DNA of 64,000 nucleotides from Melampsora larici-populina 98AG31 (taxonomy: Eukaryota; Basidiomycota; Pucciniomycetes; Pucciniales; Melampsoraceae), in the NCBI RefSeq assembly GCF_000204055.1, contig NW_006768788.1:943115-1007114 (forward strand), read 5' to 3'. How positions within the stretch are numbered: the stretch's first letter is position 1; every line of letters starts with the position of its first letter. A program made the position numbers and the translations under genes. The notes beneath the pieces are model-generated. The model was not told the DNA's origin. It saw only the letters and a program-made list of their open reading frames with translations, and ran no database searches. This document shows, one piece after another, positions 44,148-53,391 of this stretch.

Positions 44148-45842
44148 TCACTCCTGTTTCAGGAAGGCTCTCAGGTCATGGGGTACTTCCACCGAAACCT
44201 CATCATACCATTTTTTAGATGAGTCTTCTCCTCTTGACAATTTATCTGCCGCATTATCCTCCGAAATGACTCGTTTTTGTTTTATCCTGCAGTCTAGTGT
44301 TATGAGCTCTTTCTGGATTTTCATCCACTCCCTGTTCACTAACAAGTTTCTCGACTTCCCGTTCCTCACTGCTGCTTCAGTCACCGCGTTATCTGTCAAC
44401 ATCAAGAACTCGTACCCCCGTACGTCAACCAGCTTTGTTAGCATCAACAGACCTAAGCGTGCGGCCACCGTTTCGGCCCACGCGATCTCTCGGCGGTCGC
44501 CGTTTTCGTCTGGGAGATCCCATCCTCTTCTCAGCCTGAATCTGGCCCACCTCTTGCCAATTATGATTCCAATTCCATAAGATGTCGAAGCGTCGCCCAC
44601 CCACGCGACGTTCCTTACTCCTTTATGTGGTATCAACCGTCTCGGATCGGCCTCTATCAGTGTAAGTCTCCAGACCTTCAGATCCTCCCTCACTTCGTCT
44701 GGAATGTCGCGTAGGGCTGATCTGTGTACCCACTCTGCCATCCATCTGTATATCGCCATGCAGTAACACTTTAGTTGTGGGTATACTAGCATCATGTGCG
44801 CCAACCTCCCAGCCAGTTTCTCTACTTCCTTGAACCTCACTGCTTTCGCCTGGTAGAAGTTGTCTATTTGTCTGAGTCGTTCCTCTCGCTTGTCTTTTGG
44901 TATACTGACTGTCTTGTTTTTACCGTCCCACAGGAACCCAAGATGTTTTTGTGTCGAATCGAATTCGCGCCACTTCTTTGTGTTGGTTACTACTCCCATC
45001 AATTCACTGAGGGCAGCGATGTCTTTCATGGTCGCGCTATTGCTACCGTCGTTCGGTTTTATGAATAAAGTGTCATCGACCCACCGGAACCCGGCCGTAA
45101 ATCCAAACTTTGCTAGCACCACTCGTTTCCAAGCGTCCGCGGCCATACCGAACGTACCGCATCCAGCAACACCTCCGAAAGTTACTCTTGTGTCCAATAT
45201 CACATCGCCGTTGAAGTCGAGAATCATCAAGAAGGGCCATTGTGACAGCAATGTTGGGATTTGTCTGTAGGCTTTGGCCCAGTCAAAGATCCCGAGCAAT
45301 AGTTCACCTTTGGTTGATAAGAAGAACGCGGCTACCCTTTCAAAGTCGTCCCATGAGGTAATAAAATCGTCTTTATCCACTTTTGCGTTTACTGACGTTA
45401 TATATGAGTCTCTTCTTGGAAACGAGAGATCGTTAATCGGCCTAAGGGAGCCATCTCCGTTTGTGACGGCGCCGAGTGGGCTGGAACGAAAGAAACCTAG
45501 CTTCTCGTAAGCTTCCTCTTTTGTAAAGGGTCCATACATCCTCCCCGCTTTTATTTCCTCTCTCAAGCTTGTTTCTATTTCCTCCCTTGCTTCGGCGGCT
45601 GAGGAATGGTTAGGTGGACAATAGAACTTCATTCCGTTGATTGGCACTTCTGGGATCCCTTGATCAAAGCCATTCTCAAAACCTTTGATCACGTGCCAGA
45701 ATTCATCGAGTATGCCCGCTTTCCTCAGTTCTTCTATCCATTTTTTGATATTCATTTCGCACCTTACTCGCGATGGCCATCTTACTAACTTCTCTGGAAT
45801 AGCTTTGTGGATAGCTGGATTACCTGGTGTTTCGCTAAGCAC
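44148..45842 (-). CDS. reverse transcriptase-RNase H of the second YR retrotransposon
   Basis: A complete 564-residue frame. The RT domain reads GKLGFFRSSP-like blocks then PLGAVTNGDGSLRPINDLSF, LLLGIFDWAKAYRQIPTL with the first catalytic Asp, VTFGGVAGCGTFG, and GFRWVDDTLFIKP with the VDD form of the catalytic pair. The thumb/connection region (AVRFKEVEKLAGRLAHMMLV) leads to an RNase H-like part: NVAWVGDASTSYGIGIII, REIAWAETVAARLGLLML, YEFLMLTDNAVTEAA and NAADKLSRGED. The first two blocks and the last Asp fit the RNase H acidic residues. Unlike the element at 29504, RT has its own start codon separate from gag. Confidence 0.88.
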   Translation of the reverse strand: MLSETPGNPAIHKAIPEKLVRWPSRVRCEMNIKKWIEELRKAGILDEFWHVIKGFENGFDQGIPEVPINGMKFYCPPNHSSAAEAREEIETSLREEIKAGRMYGPFTKEEAYEKLGFFRSSPLGAVTNGDGSLRPINDLSFPRRDSYITSVNAKVDKDDFITSWDDFERVAAFFLSTKGELLLGIFDWAKAYRQIPTLLSQWPFLMILDFNGDVILDTRVTFGGVAGCGTFGMAADAWKRVVLAKFGFTAGFRWVDDTLFIKPNDGSNSATMKDIAALSELMGVVTNTKKWREFDSTQKHLGFLWDGKNKTVSIPKDKREERLRQIDNFYQAKAVRFKEVEKLAGRLAHMMLVYPQLKCYCMAIYRWMAEWVHRSALRDIPDEVREDLKVWRLTLIEADPRRLIPHKGVRNVAWVGDASTSYGIGIIIGKRWARFRLRRGWDLPDENGDRREIAWAETVAARLGLLMLTKLVDVRGYEFLMLTDNAVTEAAVRNGKSRNLLVNREWMKIQKELITLDCRIKQKRVISEDNAADKLSRGEDSSKKWYDEVSVEVPHDLRAFLKQE

Positions 45843-46023
45843 GTGGGAGGGGAACGTTCAATATTTCAGTCAAGGCTCAATTCTTACTTGAATCATAGTC
45901 ACACCACTCATGTTGGACTCATGTGGTCTGGACGCGTCTCAAGTCTCAAGGAATGTGTCTGGTGTGTTTCTATTCCATTTCACAGCTTCTGAATTTGAAT
46001 CGTCAATCATGACACAATACTCA

Positions 46024-49000
46024 CTAGTATCTCCCTTTTCCTCCTCTCCCCCCTCCGTACTTGTATCCACTACCTCTTTCTTGGCTACGGCTACGACTAC
46101 GCTCACGTTTCTTCTCGTCTCTCCAACTACCGCGATCAGCATACCGGCCGGCTGCTTTGCTCCAGTCTTCTTTCTTCGTACTCCTGGCAGCCTTCTCCGC
46201 CTTCTTCTTAGCTTCCCAAACGTCGTCGGGCAGCCACTTCCGTTTTGGTTTGCGATCAGAATCAGATGTTGTGGCTTCCGGTGTGGTGATCAATTTATGG
46301 GATCAATTAAAAAATTCACAATTACCAGTTTACCAGTTTATTAGCAGGATTCAGCAGGAAAGAAAATTCGAAATGGAGGTTTTTGATCAATTGAAGCTCT
46401 TGTAGGCTTATGTATTGGTCATTAGGTCAACATTACATTATTTTATTTCACATTATATATTAAGATCATTATAGTTTACTTACAAATTTATTACAAAAAG
46501 AAAGAAAGAAAAACATAAGAAAAATTCGAAATTATAGGTATAAAGGTTGGAAAATGGTTTTTAGGTTAGTAAAAATAAAGTTATGGGTATTATGAGGTTA
46601 GAATATGAAAGAACAACATTATATGATACTATGAAAATTTTAATCTTCAAGGTTGATAAGTAGAAACAGAAGTTATTAGGAAGAAAGCACTTTTTCGAAG
46701 TTGGTAAACAAGAGGTACACGTGTAGTTTGGTTGTGTAATAGTGGTAGTGATGGAATTTAAGGTTGCCAAGAGGATTTTCCGGGATTTTTAAGGCTATAG
46801 ATGATGATGTAATATTACATGAGCAAGAAAGGCTTAGTAGTAGCTGTGAAAAGTGAAGAAAATGGGTGAAATTCGTGGAAAATGGAGGTTTTCAGCTAAT
46901 TATATATGTCAAATGACGTCAGAATAGGTTGGTAGATGGCTCATTCAACGCAGAAGAGTGGATTACATAATGTACAAACTTTAAATCATTAGTAAAGGAG
47001 GTGTGTGTAAAAAGTTATAAGGCAAATAAAGAATTGGTGTGAATCTCGAATTTACAGTCACAAGTCATATGTAACACTAAAAACCTTAACTTCACAACTC
47101 AATATCTTACTCATCACTCATCAGAAGTAGGTCATGTAGGTGTCAGAAATGATCAGTAACACGTGGACTACAAGATGCACTTTAGTAATCAAAAATTGGA
47201 GCACATCTGAAAAAATTCGTAATCTCAAAAATTGGTTTTCAGCTAGTTTACAAGGAAAAAATCACCTGTATTCATCATAAGAAGTGCTGTACATCATATT
47301 ATTGCGTCATTGATCACTTTTAGCTGTGAAAATTACATCATTTATTAGTAACAAAACCATTACATTGCGTCATCATAGGGTTTTTAGGGAATTTTGGGCG
47401 GATTTGATTGGTTTTGAGGCTGTTGACCATTGTAAAAGTTCTAGTACATTGTTATATATACTTTGAGAGGGTTTTGGGACTGTTGTTCCCCTTTTTTTTT
47501 CTTTATCATTTACGCCATTATTATTTTGTTTATCATCATAAACTTATTTTAATAGTACCTGTTCACTTAAATACGCCCTTTATTACAGTTATAAAGAGAA
47601 ATTTACTTTAGTTTTATAGTCATAAAGACTTATTGGGAATAATATCAATCAGATATTGCTTATTTTTTTTCAGTTATCAATTGGGAATAACACTATAGCA
47701 GTGTTGATAGTAATACAAAGTGTGCTTTTGAAGTTAAAATTACGTGTGAAGTTATGTTTCTCTGGTGCCTTATCAGTACTCAATACAACAGAGCTCTTTC
47801 TGATTGTGTTGTTTTAGAAGAGCAGTCCTTAGACAACTTCTACTAGTCATTTTATTAGTAGATTATCCTCTTCCAGCTCTGTATAACCCTTGTTGGGTTA
47901 TAAGTTCTACACCGGTACGTTTGCCTTCTTTGCGGCACCTGACGTCGACGTGGATGTTCTTGGAAGTCCCGTGTCTGGGTCGATGTGCTCTTTTGGGCCA
48001 CCCGCTGCGTAAGGGTTCGTCTGATACGCTCTCTCCCCCATGTTGTCACACACTAACTTCACTTCTTCTAGGATTCGTGTCTGGACTTTCGATATGTTAC
48101 ATATCTTCTGATCAACCGTGATCCTCATCACGCCTTGCCGGATTTGTCTGCAGTACCTAAGAGCTACCATCCATCCAATATTTTCCCGTAAGTCCATCAC
48201 TATGTCCATGTGTGACTTGAACCTTGATGCTTGGGTGATCCAACCTGCCTCTTCTACGTATCTAACGAATAACTTCATACTATCCAGCCATTGTTCAAAC
48301 TGCATCAGGAGTTCATCCGGTGGGGGTTTTCCTCCGTACGCCTTCACGTTCGCACCACCTTTCAATATCTTTGCTTCCGTTAGGGGTTCCTTGATTTCCC
48401 ACTCCTTTTGATTGTCACGTAACCACCGTTTGTTGAAGACTGTTAACGGTATGTATGCTTTAAATGTTTTCATCCACACTTGCAGAACTTGGGACAATGG
48501 GGTGAGAATCTTCTCCATTTGTTCGGCGTCGTTGTTTAAGATTCTTCGACCATTTTCTATTACGTCGCCGTTTGACAGAACCATCCGGCCTCTACCCGAT
48601 TCTAGCATGGCTTTTGCCAGTTCTTCTTCCGATCTTGCCGGGGCTGCTGTTGGAGAGTCATTTTGCCCATTTTGGTCGGTGTTCTTCTCTGCCGTCCTCC
48701 CGCCTTCGACTTCTGCTCTAGATGGTCGAACATCATTTCTGGGATCGTGGCGTGGTGGCTGAGTGTGCGGGGGCGTAACCGATCTGTCCCGTCGGTGTCT
48801 ACGAGGCGGTGATGAGGAGTCGTCTCTACGGTTTGGTTCTTGGCGAGCTTGGATGATGGCTCGTTGCGGCAAGGTACGTTGTATAGACGTTTGCATCCTC
48901 GGTGCCTCGGACGTCGCGTCTGAAAGATCTTCTTGGATCAACGTATAGGGACTCCGTCGTGGTGCCACTGGTGGGGGCGCGGGAAGAGGTTGTGGTGGTG

Positions 49001-50058
49001 GAGGGGGTGAAGGGCGCGTGGACATCGTGGGGTTCCCGTGATGGGGAGCTTTTGGTGGAGGTGTGCCCCGTTGTGTCTGTAGGGGATTTCTCGCTTTGCT
49101 CAGGCCTGGGGTTGGCCCTCTAGATGTTCGCCCTCGTGGCTCACGTAGGAACGTGTCACTGAAGTATGCCAATAGCGCTGCTCCTTGAGTCACCTTCCCT
49201 GCTGAGTATAGGTCATCTATCTCTGCTTGCATCCGTATCATGACGTCACCGTCGTCTGGAAAGGTCAGAAATTACCCAGTGTGTTAGTCATTCATGTCAC
49301 TCCTCTATTTTGACGACTATAACTGGAGCTAACTGCGTTCCCTCCTACGCATCCACCATTTCTGGCTTCGCTAGAGGTTGTCTACTGATCAACATAGCCA
49401 TCACTTAACGTGATCGATTCAATATGCGAATCCGCCAGCGGTCTTTTTGACATGGCCGCCACTGCGTGGCTTTCTAGCAATTAAGCTCGCCAACTCTTGA
49501 TTACTATCAACGTGGCATGTCACCCAGGACCCTGCTTTCAGACCTTTGGTCTTACTCGTCAGAAACTTCAAGATTTGCCCCGTGGAGAATGTGTTCGGGT
49601 GTATGCAAAATTTCGTGTGATTCAAGATGACTGATGAAGATGAAATGTTTCGAGGTAGGGATTGATTGATTGGTGGTGGGGAGGTATGACTTTGTTTCTT
49701 CTGACTTACCCATTGATGAACGGTCTTCGGTTTCAGATCTAGCTCTCTCTTTTCCTTTTGGTTCTACCTCTGGTCGGTATGATTCGTTGTCAGCATCGGA
49801 TTCAATCAGTTCTCCGTCTAAGAGAAGATCGTAGTCAATGGGTTCTCCGTCTTCTTCGCCTTCTTCTTCTTCCAAGATAACGTTTTCGACGTTTGCTCCT
49901 TTCCCGGTCGTCTTCTTGTTACCATTTCCTCTGCTTGCTGGTGCAAGTGCGGGGCCTGGCAGGACCCCTGTCGCTGCTGAGGTTGATCGAGTGATTTGGG
50001 CCACATTTTCTTCTGCCAATTCCAGTCTTGCGGCCAGTTCTTCATTTGTACCGCTCAT
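46024..50058 (-). pseudogene. gag-like gene of the second YR element, intron-containing and interrupted
   Basis: Exon 1 (50058-49710) encodes an acidic region (ELAARLELAEENVAQITRS; VILEEEEGEEDGEPIDYDLL). A GTAAGT...TTCCAG intron of 454 bp leads to exon 2 at 49255 (DDGDVMIRMQAEIDDLYS...). The middle is Pro/Arg-rich (PSPPPPPQPLPAPPPVAPRR). A conserved-looking globular block follows (LSQVLQVWMKTFKAYIPLTV, WLDSMKLFVRYVEEAGWI, VMDLRENIGWMVALRY). At 47912 the frame is broken by the 1630-bp insertion. It resumes at 46281 with EATTSDSDRKPKRKWLPDD and ends in a basic Arg/Ser/Gly-rich tail (RSRSRSQERGSGYKYGG) at 46024. With the insertion ignored, both halves are in one frame. The intron is inferred from donor, acceptor and matching phase. 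Confidence 0.75.
46282..47911. mobile_element. 1630-bp TG...CA insertion in gag, probable solo LTR or non-autonomous LTR element
   Basis: Starts TGTGGTGATCAATTT, ends GGTTATAAGTTCTACA, flanked by CCGG on both sides (46278-46281 and 47912-47915; could be read as CCGGT, 5 bp). Removing it with one CCGG copy gives codons GTA-CCG-GAA-GCC in the gag frame. It is AT-rich with no coding sequence. The size is large for a solo LTR, so a short non-autonomous element is also possible, but I found no internal direct repeat of the ends. Confidence 0.78.
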
Positions 50059-50798
50059 CTTGTGCCTAGAGAAAATTTTTTCTATGTTTTCAATTCTTCT
50101 TAATCTTGCTTCTTATCTTTGAAATTGATATGAATGTAGCACTATTGAGCGTGTATTGATGAGAATGTGACTTAGGCCGAAGGGTGTTTGCAGAGTGAAA
50201 ATTGTTGTGGTGAATTTTCCCTTTGGGTGCTGTATCAAATTCTCCGTGGGAGATGTTGCGTACAGGCTCTTAAGGTCTACTCTTAACCCTTGCTAAGTCC
50301 CCATGGGCTTTGGAACCAAACGTGCCTTATTGGTTCCATCAAGGATGTTATTCCATTCCTAGAATCATCCGTGAGATGTTGCGAAGTATCAACATTGACA
50401 TGCTCATTCAACGTCACAATCAAGAAAGAAACAAGTTGAAATCGACAGTCCATCAAGAAGATGAATCGTGAATCTTTTGTTTTTACTTTTACTTTTATTT
50501 TATATCACGTCTCTCAATACATGTTTCTATTTTCATTTCATCTCTGCCTACGTAGTTGAATAACAATTGTTTATCCTTGTCTACATGCTCTAAAAGTTGT
50601 TTTTTTATCTTGCTATAAGGAAATCTTCCTGCTTCGTGCTTCTGAGAGCTGCAAACAGGGCTGTTTGTACGTCAGCCCCGGTACTATGCCGGGCCGGGCC
50701 GGGCCGGGCTTATGAGTTTTCCCGGTGAGGGATGTAGGTGTCGAAAAATGTCGGAATCTGAGGATTTTTTGGGAGTCACCCGTACTGGCAATCCCTTA
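50059..50798. other. 5' region of the second YR element and 3' arm of the DNA transposon
   Basis: Upstream of gag no long frame exists. Two similar blocks (tccgtgggagatgttgcg at about 50243 and tccgtgagatgttgcg at about 50369) lie either side of the probable YR border. A GC-rich ccgggccgggccgggccggg run at about 50689-50709 stands out in otherwise AT-rich DNA and can form a strong hairpin with ccccggtactatgccggg next to it. Confidence 0.5.
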
Positions 50799-50846
50799 AG
50801 GTCGGAATTTTCGACACCAACATCTACAGGAGCTTTCCTGGGTCCT
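50799..50846 (-). repeat. right terminal inverted repeat
   Basis: Inverse of the left end: core 50827-50846, inner block 50808-50820. A direct subterminal motif copy lies at about 50735-50753. The second target copy GCTGTCAC is at 50847-50854. Confidence 0.88.
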
Positions 50847-50997
50847 GCTGTCACTTCCAACTTTCTCTGACATTTTTCGACATGTCGTTCATTCCCTCTC
50901 ACACCAAAACTTGTCAGTCTCCTCCAGAGTCCAGACCTTACATCTTAAAATATCTCATCAAACCTGTCTCATTCTTCAACAATTGAAAGAACTTGCC

Positions 50998-51489
50998 ATG
51001 CTTTTCTTCAAAATTGTCATTGCTGCTGTTCTAGCAGGTCAGTGAATTCATCCACCATACCTCCATTCGCACTCGATGTTACTCAGTTCTCTATCTATTA
51101 TTACAGCCACAACCTCCGGCAGCCCGGTCCAAGATGACCAAACGTGAGGATAGCCTTGGCATATTTCTCTGTGTTGGTGCAACCGCTCTCAGAAACCTTG
51201 CCTAACGCATGACTTGCTTGATTTCAGTTTCACTCGTGAAGTCCTACAACGTCGATTTGTAGAATTTAGTCCCATCATTGAAAAGAGATCGTAAGTGAAT
51301 GTTATGAGCATCAACTCTCGTCACTCTACTCTCCTACATCATTTGACTGATTGATATGATACCCGTCTACACAAAACAAATCGGACTACCTCAAGACCTC
51401 TCAAAACTCGTGCCTCCCAAATGGTTCCCCGTGGTGGACCCGGTTTCAATAAACCCTGCGAACTATGTGGAACCGTTTGTTGTTATTGA
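50998..51489 (+). CDS. small secreted peptide precursor, possibly Kex2-processed and Cys-rich
   Basis: Four short exons: 50998-51037, about 51108-51143, about 51228-51290, and from about 51396. The first two give a clean signal peptide (MLFFKIVIAAVLAATTSG) followed by PVQDDQTFTREVLQRRFVEF and PIIEKRS, where KR is a Kex2-type site. With the CTCAAG acceptor at about 51395 the reading ends in RGGPGFNKPCELCGTVCCY, four Cys in ten residues, typical of small secreted fungal peptides. The alternative frame of the last exon (open to 51628) has no such signature. Ending at the first stop after EKRS without an intron is also possible. The signal peptide and first three exons are more certain than the end. 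The start lies only 152 bp right of the 14.4-kb transposon's end. Confidence 0.5.
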
Positions 51490-52004
51490 CGTTTGTGACA
51501 AGTTCAAGAGGGCTATAGGTGAACGTGAACGCAGACCTTATTATAACATGCAAGGATTTCTTTCCTCGAGAAGACTCTTCTATGCATTCTCCTGGCCAAA
51601 TTTTGAACTCGGCTTGCTTTCTTCATAGCCATCATCATACCAATTTATTTTTTTGTACGCCTATGACAATCTTGTCCCAACTTTAGTAGTTTCTCATCAA
51701 AAGTTTCACTACTCTGATTGTTCTGAATCAGTGGAAATTGGCAATGTCAAATGTATTTGTTTAGTCTTCGTATTGATCAATCTTGATTTGATTAAGGTGT
51801 CTGTTCACCTAAGTTCTTCGAAGGATCGTTCTGATTCTCAACGTGGTCGCGTCGGAAGAGGGCCTTGCTTAACCTTACTCACTCTGAGTCCCTCGCGAGG
51901 TCTTAATTTACATATATACAAGTACCGACCTCTATCGTTGAGTGAGAAATTAGAATCTTGATCGATCACTTACTTCAAACTATTCAAGCAAGCAATGTAA
52001 AAAG
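51490..52004. other. spacer, no gene recognised
   Basis: Contains an open frame (51653-51961) with no supporting feature, and the promoter region of the next gene. Confidence 0.45.
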
Positions 52005-52700
52005 ATGATTTCTTTAAAAACATCCATCAAGATTCTTATCATTCTTCTTACCATCATCATTTCTTTCGTTCAATCAAACACTGAAATTATAAAAATTAAA
52101 AACTTAATTCCACCTTTCTTAAACCAAGAATGGTAAGTCTCTCTCCATCAAACATTCTTTAAAAGAGTTACTAAACAAACAAATCTAAAAATCCGTTCGT
52201 TTTTCTTCTTCCTTAGTTCTGACTTCGATGAATTCTTTTCGGTTCCAGGTTGGATTCATATCACAACAGATTTAATCAATCATTCAATCACCAAATCGTT
52301 TTGTCTTCACCTAAATCATATCACCACCCCTAAACCTCAAAGCAATCCATTTTCACCAAATTCATTTCTTCAACACTTCACATCCATTTCAAATCATCTC
52401 TCACTTCATAATATTAAAACATATACTGTTCGTACAAGTTGGAGTGCATCAGATCATATAGATATCAATTCATCTTATCATCAACTTAACCGTTTATTAA
52501 TCTTGATTGAATCTAACCATGATTCTTTGACGAAATCAATCGATCTAGATGTACTAATCGAAGCGGTTTATTTTGGTTTCTTACCTAAAACTTCAATTTC
52601 ACTTGTAATTTCTTTATTGGTTTTGATTTTATTTTTCATTGATTTTCAAATTTATAAACAATTTGAGAATTTTTTAAGATTGATCACTGAAGATATTTGA
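52005..52700 (+). CDS. type I membrane protein, unknown family
   Basis: Two exons, 52005-52132 and 52217-52700, joined over a GTAAGT...TTAG intron, give 203 residues in one frame. The N-terminus is a signal peptide (LKTSIKILIILLTIIISFVQ). A luminal or extracellular part of about 130 residues follows, with Asn-x-Ser/Thr sites (NHSIT, NSSYH), and one transmembrane helix near the C-terminus (SISLVISLLVLILFFIDF). A short cytosolic tail starts QIYKQFENF. The layout is that of a single-pass ER or surface protein. A small ER complex subunit such as PIG-X/Pbn1 was considered, but I see no sequence signature to support it. The splice phase and topology make it a credible gene. Confidence 0.62.
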
Positions 52701-53391
52701 ACGAATTGGTATTCTCACCTCTTGCACATTTAATCAATCATCACATCACAGTTATCTCAATATATGAATCAATTGCTTGAGATTAAAAGATAGATGTGAT
52801 TGATTTCAAATTGTATTTGTTCTATCTCATTCCATCACAACATTGGTTCATAAAAACTGACAATTAAATCATGAAATGCCTTTTAATTATTCATTACTTT
52901 TTCATCAAAAATGGAGATACCAAGTGATTCAACTGGCACTGCAAGATTGACAAGGCTTGTAAGCAAGCTTCACTTTGAAGGAATTATAAACTTTCTTTAA
53001 TCATTTCCCTAAATATTTAAACCACACCCTAAGACACAATTGAGATCAACCAACAAGTCAGGTGGTGGGCGCGTGTTGATGGGTGAACAGGATGGGGTCT
53101 GAAATTTCTTTGAAGTCCCATGACTTTGAAAATCTGGGGCTCATCCGCACCATCAGTTCTGTATTCAATTTTGGCCAAATCACAGAGAACACCTGATAGA
53201 CCTTCTTCTAGGCTCTAGCCCTACCGTTAAACGGTAAACCTGTCTGGAGCGATTCACACGTGATTATGTGTTTATGAAGGTGGCTATGGGATATGGGATT
53301 ATGAGGGGATCAGGACGATGATGAAGGACAACGAAGAGACCAAAGCAAAGAACAGCAAAGAACCAAGAAGGTAAGCCAAAGAACTATCAGA
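52701..53391. other. spacer / promoter of the kinase gene
   Basis: AT-rich. No gene supported. The last 60 bases are purine-rich (agacgatgatgaaggacaacgaagag) and lead into the kinase ATG. Confidence 0.5.

Larger units (their letters stand above)
42450..50340 (-). mobile_element. second YR retrotransposon, inside the DNA transposon (borders approximate)
   Basis: In coding orientation: gag (50058-46024, interrupted), RT-RNase H (45842-44148), tyrosine recombinase (43926-42886). It sits between the last clear transposase exon (to about 42420) and a likely transposase C-terminus (about 50342-50471). I could not find split direct repeats or inverted ends. The 42450-42885 tail contains short self-complementary blocks around gaaccaattggttccttcgaaccaa and a C/G run. 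The gag style, motif spacing and separate RT frame differ greatly from the element at 29504, so this is another YR lineage, not a copy. Confidence 0.75.
36444..50846 (+). mobile_element. 14.4-kb DNA transposon with 8-bp target duplication, nested insertions inside
   Basis: Inverted ends AGGACCCAGGAAAGCTCCTG (20 bp, perfect) are followed on both sides by six variable bases and then the shared TTGGTGTCGAAAA. The flanks carry an identical 8-mer, GCTGTCAC. An 8-bp duplication fits the hAT, P and Zisupton/KDZ superfamilies. The transposase motifs (below) look more like the P-element/THAP9 type, but this is tentative. Its own gene (plus) starts at 36828. It has received a solo LTR (40753-41790) and a second YR retrotransposon (about 42450-50340), itself hit by a 1630-bp insertion. 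Without these it would be about 4 to 5.5 kb. A tgtcgaaaaatgtcggaat motif recurs near both ends. Confidence 0.85.

Noticed and set aside
44148..45842. Reading the RT/YR genes at 42886-45842 as cargo of the DNA transposon
   Set aside because: They form a complete gag-RT-YR set in the opposite orientation and interrupt the transposase gene, so nested insertion is simpler than cargo.
51356..51628. 90-codon frame as a separate gene or as the certain last exon
   Set aside because: Its start lies inside the presumed intron and the product shows no signature. The other frame gives a Cys-rich tail after a signal peptide. Kept only as an alternative.
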